From the NCBI GenBank assembly GCA_904394975.1, contig CAJFNQ010000034.1:1-27044 (forward strand): a DNA stretch of 27,044 nucleotides, given 5' to 3'. This document shows, piece after piece, positions 21,361 through 27,044 of this stretch. Below the pieces are notes generated by a model. It saw nothing but the letters and a program-made list of their open reading frames with translations, had not been told where the DNA came from and searched no databases. Position 1 is the first letter of the stretch. Every line of letters starts with the position of its first letter. Position numbers and translations under genes: made by a program. Source of the stretch: Metaruminococcus_A gallistercoris. GTDB lineage: Bacteria; Bacillota; Clostridia; Oscillospirales; Ruminococcaceae.

Positions 21361-23535
21361 ATGGGAATTGTTTTTGATACAGAACATCAGTTGTTTCATC
21401 TTGCAACACAGCACACCAGTTACATTTTTTCGGTGTTTGACAGCGGCTTTCTTTACCACCAGTATTGGGGGAAACGCATTCGCACCGCAGACCTGACCGG
21501 CCTGTGGCAGGTGTATCCCGGCCTCGCGGTCAATTACCCCGGTGCGCCGGACAACCGTTATTCGCAGGATATTATTCCGGCGGAATACCCGTTTTTCGGG
21601 AAAGGGGATTTCCGCAATCCCGCAGTCAGCGTGCGGTTTGAAAACGGAAGCCGCTTGGTCAGCTTTACCTACCGCACCCACCGCATCCTCACGGAAAAAC
21701 CGCAGCTTGACGGCCTTCCGTCTCTGCATGGCGCGGATGCCGCGCTGGAACTCGTTTTGGCAGATGAGGTCTCCGGCCTTGAGCTGCTGCTGCGTTATGC
21801 TGTTTTTGAGGATTGTGATGTCATCACCCGCAGCGCGGAACTGAAAAACTGCGGCGAACATCCGGCTTATATCGAACGCCTGTTCAGCTTTAGCCTGGAC
21901 CTTCCTCCCGCGGATTACGAGTGCATCGACCTGTGTGGCTGTCATCTGCGTGAACGGCAGGTGGAGCGCACTCCTCTGCGCAGCGGGATGCAGTCCATCG
22001 AAAGCCGCAGAGGGGCATCCAGCCCGAATTTCAACCCGTTTTTCGCGCTTGTCTCTCCACATACCACAGAAGATGAAGGGGAGGCATACGGCGCGGCGCT
22101 TGTGTACAGCGGCAATTTCTTTGCGGGCGCTGAACAGGACAACTACGGTTTTGTCCGTTTGCAGATGGGTATCAATCCCTTCCAGTTTTCTTGGAAATTG
22201 GGTGCAGGAGAATGCTTCATCGCGCCCGAAGCCGTGCTGACTTACAGTGCCTACGGCCTGAACCGGATGTCTCAGAACTTCCACCGGGCGTTCCGTTATC
22301 ACCTGGGTCACGCGCTTTATAAAAACAAACCCCGCCCGGTCGTCATCAACAACTGGGAAGGAACCTATTTTGACTTTGACGAACAGAAGATTCTTTTGAT
22401 GATTCGCGCCTGTGACGGTCTGGGGCTCGATGTATTCGTGCTGGATGACGGCTGGTTCGGCAAGCGGGATGACGATACCACCTCGCTGGGCGACTGGTTC
22501 ATCGACCGGGAAAAACTGCCCCGTGGTCTCACGCCTCTGATTGAGCAGTGCGAAGCGCAGGGGATGCGCTTTGGGCTGTGGGTCGAGCCGGAAATGGTGT
22601 CGCCGGACAGCGAGCTTTACCGCGCGCATCCGGATTGGGCCATCCAGGACCCGCAGAGGGAAAGTTGTTTGGGCCGTAACCAAATGGTGCTCGACCTTTC
22701 GCGGGAGGATGTCTTCCAACACCTGCTTTCGACCATCCGCGGGCTGCTCAATGAAAACCGCATTTCCTATATCAAGTGGGACATGAACCGGCATATCACC
22801 GACGCTTACTCCAAATTGCTCCCGGCGGAGCAGCAGGGTGAGTTGGCTCATCGTTACATCCTCAACTATTACCGGCTGATGGACGCACTTTGTAAGGAAT
22901 TCCCGCAGGTCATTTTTGAGGGATGTTCCAGCGGCGGCGGTCGGTTTGACGCCGGTGTGCTGTATTATCAGCCCCAGATTTGGACGAGCGATGATTCAGA
23001 CGCCATCGCGCGGCTGCGTATCCAGTACGGTACCTCTTTTGTTTATCCGCCGGAGTGCATGACGGCTCATGTTTCCGCCTGCCCGAACCATCAGGTGGGC
23101 AGAATGACGCCGTTCCATACCAGAGGGCTGGTAGCTATGAGCGCTTCGTTTGGATATGAACTCAATCCGCTGACCCTGACTGAAGAGGAACGCGCTCAGG
23201 TCAAACAGCAGGTAGAGACTTATAAAAACGACTTTGCGCCGTTGGTGGTCGGCGGGGAATTCTACCGCCTGACAGACCCGTTTGTCAAAGATGACTGTGG
23301 CTGGATGTTCGTTTCACCGGAACAGGATAAAGCGGTCGTTGTTTATGCGCGCCAGCTCATCCGCCCGTCGGTGCGCGCTGTGCGGGTCAAGCTGCGCGGG
23401 CTGGACCCGGATGCGGTCTATCACATCCGCGAGCTTTCCTGCGATATGGGCGGCGACGTTTTGATGAACGCCGGTTTGACCGTGCCGGTCCTGGAGGATT
23501 TTGAGGCTGTTTCCTATACGCTGGAACGAAAATAA
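21361..23535 (+). CDS. Alpha-galactosidase, GH36
   Basis: This 724-aa protein is typical of tetrameric bacterial GH36 enzymes (about 730 aa). An N-terminal beta-supersandwich (about 1-320) precedes a (beta/alpha)8 barrel. The barrel carries INNWEGTYFDF, LGLDVFVLDDGWFGKRDDD, GLWVEPEMVSPDSELY, YIKWDMNRHITD with nucleophile D474, EGCSSGGGRFDAGVLYY, and WTSDDSDAIARLRIQYGTS with acid/base D544 by analogy with Geobacillus AgaA. It removes terminal alpha-1,6-galactose from melibiose, raffinose and related sugars. No signal peptide, so it acts in the cytoplasm on imported oligosaccharides. AGAGGGA precedes the ATG. It is monocistronic, with its own promoter and terminator; no transporter for its substrate is adjacent. 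Confidence 0.95.
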   Translation: MGIVFDTEHQLFHLATQHTSYIFSVFDSGFLYHQYWGKRIRTADLTGLWQVYPGLAVNYPGAPDNRYSQDIIPAEYPFFGKGDFRNPAVSVRFENGSRLVSFTYRTHRILTEKPQLDGLPSLHGADAALELVLADEVSGLELLLRYAVFEDCDVITRSAELKNCGEHPAYIERLFSFSLDLPPADYECIDLCGCHLRERQVERTPLRSGMQSIESRRGASSPNFNPFFALVSPHTTEDEGEAYGAALVYSGNFFAGAEQDNYGFVRLQMGINPFQFSWKLGAGECFIAPEAVLTYSAYGLNRMSQNFHRAFRYHLGHALYKNKPRPVVINNWEGTYFDFDEQKILLMIRACDGLGLDVFVLDDGWFGKRDDDTTSLGDWFIDREKLPRGLTPLIEQCEAQGMRFGLWVEPEMVSPDSELYRAHPDWAIQDPQRESCLGRNQMVLDLSREDVFQHLLSTIRGLLNENRISYIKWDMNRHITDAYSKLLPAEQQGELAHRYILNYYRLMDALCKEFPQVIFEGCSSGGGRFDAGVLYYQPQIWTSDDSDAIARLRIQYGTSFVYPPECMTAHVSACPNHQVGRMTPFHTRGLVAMSASFGYELNPLTLTEEERAQVKQQVETYKNDFAPLVVGGEFYRLTDPFVKDDCGWMFVSPEQDKAVVVYARQLIRPSVRAVRVKLRGLDPDAVYHIRELSCDMGGDVLMNAGLTVPVLEDFEAVSYTLERK

Positions 23536-23567
23536 GTGCTTGCTTGGAACTGCTGAATTTGGCTGAC

Positions 23568-23604
23568 AAAAAGCGGGTGTATTTTACTACACCCGCTTTT
23601 ATTG
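23568..23604 (+). terminator. Bidirectional terminator after the alpha-galactosidase gene
   Basis: AAAAGCGGGTGT (23569-23580) pairs with ACACCCGCTTTT (23589-23600) around an 8-base loop. The A and T tracts let it serve the convergent minus-strand membrane protein gene as well. Confidence 0.87.
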
Positions 23605-23651
23605 CGTTTATTTATGAGGATTACCAATGTTCCGGCAGAACCGCACTCGCT

Positions 23652-23990
23652 TTAAAGTCCGTACAGCATGAGATAATTGCCCCAGCCCAATAAAAATATA
23701 GACAGGACCCCTATGATTACAAATGAAACCGGAGGTATCCATCCCCATTTGCTGTTGATTGCGCGGACTGTTTTTACAAGCCAGACAAAAATGGGTACAA
23801 CGGCTGCCAGCCATATGAAAATCCCAATCATGGCCAGCATGACGTAAATATCCGCTTCACTGCGCAAATCGTAGCCGTATCCCTTTCCGTTTCCCGTCAT
23901 GAACATGTAGGTAAAACCAATCCAAACAGGGGTAATAAACGCCATAAAGGCTTCCCACAAACACGCAAGCACAAGTTTAAGCTGTTTCAT
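23652..23990 (-). CDS. Small membrane protein of unknown function
   Basis: This 112-aa protein begins MKQLKLVLACLWEAFMAF, with GAGG seven bases before the ATG at 23990; in-frame ATGs farther upstream lack a site. Three hydrophobic segments are visible: VLACLWEAFMAFITPVWIGF near the N-terminus, VMLAMIGIFIWLAAVVPIFV in the middle and VSFVIIGVLSIFLLGWGNYL at the end. A YGYDLRSEAD loop lies between the first two. I recognise no family. It follows the NSS transporter gene on the same strand, but a terminator lies between, so it is probably transcribed separately. Confidence 0.75.
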   Translation of the reverse strand: MKQLKLVLACLWEAFMAFITPVWIGFTYMFMTGNGKGYGYDLRSEADIYVMLAMIGIFIWLAAVVPIFVWLVKTVRAINSKWGWIPPVSFVIIGVLSIFLLGWGNYLMLYGL

Positions 23991-24045
23991 GTTTATCCTC
24001 ATCCGTTTCATGTGTGATGAACTGCCATACAATAAAATCTTTTTA

Positions 24046-24080
24046 TGAAAAAAGGCACCAGCCCGTTCGGGGTTGGCGCC
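24046..24080 (-). terminator. Terminator of the NSS transporter gene
   Basis: On the minus strand GGCGCCA pairs with TGGTGCC, extended by CCC/GGG, and is followed by TTTTTT. It starts about 10 bases after the transporter stop. Confidence 0.85.
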
Positions 24081-24089
24081 TGTTTTTAA

Positions 24090-25460
24090 TTACTGAAAGA
24101 ACATGGTGATATAGCCCTGTACCAGAATGTAAAGAACGATGACCGGGATGACATACTTGGCATACAGGTAAATTTTTTCAGGGAAATTCAACCCCTTGCC
24201 GGTGTTGGCTTCTTGAATAAAATTCTTCCAGCCCCAGCCGCGTTTGCTGCAGCAGAAGAGCACGAATACCAGTGAACCGAGCGGAAGAATGTTCTGGCTG
24301 ACCAGAAAATCCTCAAGGTCAAGGATATTGCTGGTTCCGCCAAGCGGATGAAACCCGCTCAAAACATTGAAGCCCAGGATGCAGGGGATGGAGAGCAGAA
24401 AAATGGCGATGATGTTGATGATACAGGCCTTTTTCCGGCTCCATTTCCAAAGGTCCATGGCAAAGGAGATGATGTTTTCAAACACGGCAATGACGGTAGA
24501 AATCGCCGCGAACAGCATGAACAGGAAGAAACAGCTTCCCCAGACCTGCCCGAATTCCATCTCGTTGAACACGTGCGGCAGGGTGATGAAGATGAGCGAC
24601 GGACCGGTATCCAACGAAATGTCGTAGGCGAAGCAAGCAGGAATGATGATAAGCCCCGCTACGAAAGCGACCATGGTATCCAGAATGGTGATGCTCATGG
24701 TCTCGCCTAGCAGTTTGCGGTCTTTTTTTAGGTAGCTGCCGAAAATGGCCATACTGCCCATACCGATGCTTAAGGTGAAGAACGCCTGGCTGAGCGCCGC
24801 GAACAGCACGTTTGAAATGCCGCTGTCCAGCATCTTCTGAAAATCCGGAATCAGGTAATACTGCAGGCCTTCAGAAGCGCCCGGAAGGGTGACCGAACGG
24901 AACGCCAGCACCAGCATGATGACGATGAGCAGCATCATCATAACTTTGGTGATTCGTTCCACACCGTTTTTTAAGCCCAGCGAGCAGATGCCGAAACCGA
25001 CCAGCACCACGATTCCCATAAACAGCAGCATCAGCCAGGGGTCGCCTGTCAGACTTTGGAACTGCCCGGTGATCTGTTGGCTGGTAACGTCTACAAAATC
25101 GCCCTTGGCCATTTTGATGAGGTAAGCGAGCATCCAGCCGGAAACGGTGGTGTAAAACATCATGAGCAGGTAGTTTCCCGCCATGCCAACATAACTGAAC
25201 CAGTGCCATTTTGTGCCTTTTGGTTCCAGCTCACGGAAGGAGCTGGCAACGCTTTTCCGGCTGGCGCGTCCGACTGAAAATTCCATTACCATAATGGGAA
25301 TGCCAAGAATGACAAGAAATACCAGGTAAATTAAAATAAAGGCGGCGCCGCCGTATTCCGCGACGATATACGGAAAACGCCATACGTTTCCCAGGCCGAT
25401 CGCGCAGCCTGCCGAAATTAAAATAAATCCCAAACGGGACCCGAAAGTTTCCCTCTCCAT
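24090..25460 (-). CDS. Sodium-dependent amino-acid transporter, NSS (SNF) family
   Basis: This 456-aa protein shows the unwound TM1 motif GCAIGLGNVWRFPYIVAEYG, with the NSS sodium/substrate site, then GGAAFILIYLVFLVILGIPI (TM2), YTTVSGWMLAYLIKMA (TM3), SQAFFTLSIGMGSMAIFGSY (TM6) and FLFMLFAAISTVIAVFENII (TM8). The length fits the 11-helix bacterial subgroup that includes MhsT. It couples Na+ influx to uptake of hydrophobic or aromatic amino acids; specificity is not readable from sequence. The ATG at 25460 is used; a GTG at 25469 sits too close to AGGAC. The upstream neighbour on the same strand is an LPG-synthase-TM-like gene, with a weak terminator between. Confidence 0.93.
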   Translation of the reverse strand: MERETFGSRLGFILISAGCAIGLGNVWRFPYIVAEYGGAAFILIYLVFLVILGIPIMVMEFSVGRASRKSVASSFRELEPKGTKWHWFSYVGMAGNYLLMMFYTTVSGWMLAYLIKMAKGDFVDVTSQQITGQFQSLTGDPWLMLLFMGIVVLVGFGICSLGLKNGVERITKVMMMLLIVIMLVLAFRSVTLPGASEGLQYYLIPDFQKMLDSGISNVLFAALSQAFFTLSIGMGSMAIFGSYLKKDRKLLGETMSITILDTMVAFVAGLIIIPACFAYDISLDTGPSLIFITLPHVFNEMEFGQVWGSCFFLFMLFAAISTVIAVFENIISFAMDLWKWSRKKACIINIIAIFLLSIPCILGFNVLSGFHPLGGTSNILDLEDFLVSQNILPLGSLVFVLFCCSKRGWGWKNFIQEANTGKGLNFPEKIYLYAKYVIPVIVLYILVQGYITMFFQ

Positions 25461-25530
25461 AAGACTCACGTCCTGTTTTTTATTGATTTGTTTTTATATT
25501 GTCTGCAAGAACCCAATACAGCGGTTGGAT

Positions 25531-25559
25531 AAAAAACGGCAAAGATGAAAGCACTGCCG
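25531..25559 (-). terminator. Weak terminator after the flippase-like gene
   Basis: On the minus strand CGGCA pairs with TGCCG around a 13-base loop and is followed by TTTTTT. The stem is short, so readthrough into the NSS transporter gene is likely. Confidence 0.45.
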
Positions 25560-25560
25560 C

Positions 25561-26616
25561 TCATCGGTTCTGCTCATTGCTTTTTTCAAGGCAAAGCTCA
25601 TCCTCGTCGGGCTGTTTTTCTCCCGGTGTTCTGGAACGCATGTAGAAGAGCAACCCCATAACGATGGGAAAATAGAAGGTGAGCAGACGCCAGAGAAGAA
25701 TGGCCATGTTGAGCTGATTGGACGGAAAAAAGATTTGGAAGAACATGTAAAAGCTGATCTCCGCTCCTCCAATCGCGCCCGGAAGCGGCACAAATGCTGT
25801 GATCATCGCTACAAAGATCTGCGCGGCAACAACATCAAAGAAACCATAGCCGGTGCCGTCAAAAGACAAATAGATCAAATAAGGGATCGCGCTGTAAATA
25901 ACGACCTGTGCAACAGACGCAAGCACGTTGAGCACGAACATTTTTTTATTATGCCGAATTTTTTGGAAGCCGTCGTAAAATTCGTCAATCTCCACCAAAG
26001 CATGTTCCAGCTTCTGGTCGACGTGTTTGAAAATACGCAGTTTTCCCAGAAACTTAATAAATCCACATACAATTTTAATGGTGAACTTCTTAAAAAATCC
26101 AATGCAAAAAAGAAAGGCCAGCACTGCGAAGTTGACTAAAAAACCGATGAATACCAGGTAGATAAACCCGCTTACTTCCTTTGAAAATTCGGAAAATTTA
26201 AAAATCAGAACAACGATGGACGCTAAAGTCAACGCGGTTTGATAAACAATGAACTTGATCAGCAGCGAGCAGGTCGCCACGCCGATCGGAACGCCGCATT
26301 TGACCATGTCGTATGCCTGTAGCGGTTGTCCGCCGCTCGCGAATGGTGTGATGCAGTTGAACAGCTGACCGATCATGGAAGTGCGCAGTGTTTGTCTGAA
26401 CCGCTGCGTGGGGTGGTACGATTTGGTAATGTCGTGCAGGATACCTGCTTCAAACAACCAGTAAACCAGCATGGCAACAACTCCGCAAAGCAGCCACCAT
26501 TTGTTTGCCATTCGCCATACAGTTAAAATGTTATCGACTCCGTCTACCAGAACAACGTAGGCGATCAGTGCAATAATCGAAGCGGAAACAATTGCAATAT
26601 TAATCTTTTTTTTCAC
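25561..26616 (-). CDS. Lysylphosphatidylglycerol synthase TM-region / flippase-like integral membrane protein
   Basis: This 351-aa protein has about eight membrane helices and the two signature blocks of PF03706 (formerly UPF0104): GQLFNCITPFASGGQPLQAY (about 83-102) and TAFVPLPGAIGGAEISFYMF. It lacks the C-terminal soluble aminoacyl-phospholipid synthase domain of MprF, so it is not a full LPG synthase. Stand-alone members are considered lipid flippases or glycolipid-related proteins. The charged C-terminal tail (EKQPDEDELCLEKSNEQNR) is cytoplasmic-like. The GTG start at 26616 has AAAGGGAG seven to eight bases upstream. An extended -10 promoter lies at 26671-26679. Confidence 0.87.
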   Translation of the reverse strand: MKKKINIAIVSASIIALIAYVVLVDGVDNILTVWRMANKWWLLCGVVAMLVYWLFEAGILHDITKSYHPTQRFRQTLRTSMIGQLFNCITPFASGGQPLQAYDMVKCGVPIGVATCSLLIKFIVYQTALTLASIVVLIFKFSEFSKEVSGFIYLVFIGFLVNFAVLAFLFCIGFFKKFTIKIVCGFIKFLGKLRIFKHVDQKLEHALVEIDEFYDGFQKIRHNKKMFVLNVLASVAQVVIYSAIPYLIYLSFDGTGYGFFDVVAAQIFVAMITAFVPLPGAIGGAEISFYMFFQIFFPSNQLNMAILLWRLLTFYFPIVMGLLFYMRSRTPGEKQPDEDELCLEKSNEQNR

Positions 26617-26670
26617 AATTTAACTCCCTTTAAGAATTGGAACAAATCGTCTGACTACTCAATCTTTATT

Positions 26671-26679
26671 ATTATAGCA
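26671..26679 (-). promoter_or_regulatory. Extended -10 promoter of the flippase-like gene
   Basis: On the minus strand TGCTATAAT is a perfect extended -10 (TGnTATAAT). No good -35 box is seen at 16-18 bases. It lies 55-63 bases before the GTG start at 26616. Confidence 0.62.
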
Positions 26680-26828
26680 TATTCTGTGAATTTTTCATCT
26701 GTTTTTTGTATTTTCATAGAATCTATATGAAAAAAGATTGATTGGCATTATAAAATTGAACTCATCGTCTAAATGAACCGGGTAATTTGAGGGGAAATAA
26801 AAGTGAAAAAGAAATTTTAAAACAGTAC

Positions 26829-26857
26829 TTGACAAAATAACAAGAATGATGTAAAAT
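26829..26857 (+). promoter_or_regulatory. Strong promoter of the tRNA-Phe/tRNA-Gly operon
   Basis: A perfect -35 TTGACA (26829-26834), 17-base spacer and TAAAAT (26852-26857), 33 bases before tRNA-Phe. Confidence 0.88.
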
Positions 26858-26889
26858 ATATTTCGTCGCTGATACGAAGCTTTGCAGAT

Positions 26890-26965
<76 letters not shown>

Positions 26966-26968
26966 TAT

Positions 26969-27044
26969 GCGGGTTTAGCTCATCTGGTAGAGCGCCACCT
27001 TGCCAAGGTGGAGGTAGCGAGTTCGAGCCTCGTAACCCGCTCCA
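26969..27044 (+). tRNA. tRNA-Gly (GCC)
   Basis: A complete 76-base cloverleaf ending with CCA at the last base of the window. Acceptor GCGGGTT pairs with AACCCGC, D arm GCTC/GAGC, anticodon stem CCACC/GGTGG around loop TTGCCAA (anticodon GCC), T arm with GTTCGAGCC. Co-transcribed with tRNA-Phe; further tRNAs may follow beyond the window. Confidence 0.98.

Noticed and set aside
21145..22851. Minus-strand 568-codon open frame opposite the alpha-galactosidase gene
   Set aside because: GH36 catalytic motifs are on the plus strand. The antisense frame has no ribosome binding site or domain and crosses a promoter and terminator.

Overview
The window looks like chromosome from an endospore-forming, anaerobic, moderately GC-rich Firmicute, probably class Clostridia near Oscillospiraceae/Ruminococcaceae (inferred). 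Support comes from a full-length sigma-G gene, strong purine-rich ribosome binding sites, SigA-type promoters, a RACo-like 2Fe-2S/ASKHA protein and a NifU-like plus GGGtGRT gene pair. Almost every gene is intact. No insertion sequence or CRISPR array was seen. The only mobile-element trace is the start of a phi-LC3-type holin at the left edge.

Left (1-3600): the holin fragment, a terminator, then a surface-signalling locus. A 44-aa ORF overlaps by ATGA the start of a 561-aa ECF-like sigma factor. This sigma carries a 5-residue repeat linker, one membrane segment and an extracytoplasmic domain. A lipoprotein gene follows. The same two-block element, ATTAAAACCT-N13-CCTGTCT, lies upstream of both the sigma operon and the lipoprotein gene. 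The simplest reading is that the sigma drives both units. This is the most interesting and least described part of the window.

3600-7400: a GH63-like glycosidase and a cytidine-deaminase-family gene on the minus strand, divergent from an AraC regulator that overlaps an HD-domain hydrolase gene. 7400-8700: a non-coding stretch with degenerate repeats, then sigG on the minus strand behind a good SigF/SigG-type promoter. 8700-10850: a RACo-like corrinoid-protein activator and a GNAT acetyltransferase. 10850-14110: an araB-araD-transaldolase operon with its own promoter and terminator but no araA.

14110-18740 (minus strand): secA, then pheA with a DUF4870-like membrane protein gene. 19120-21140: the NifU-like/GGGtGRT operon, then tRNA-Thr(CGU) with its own promoter. 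21290-23600: a GH36 alpha-galactosidase. 23650-26680 (minus strand): a small membrane protein, an NSS sodium-dependent transporter and an LPG-synthase-TM/flippase-like protein. The window ends with a tRNA-Phe/tRNA-Gly pair behind a near-consensus promoter. Carbohydrate use (GH63, GH36, pentose kinase/epimerase/aldolase), sporulation, protein export and Phe biosynthesis are the recognisable functions. The sigma/lipoprotein locus and the GGGtGRT pair have no established role.
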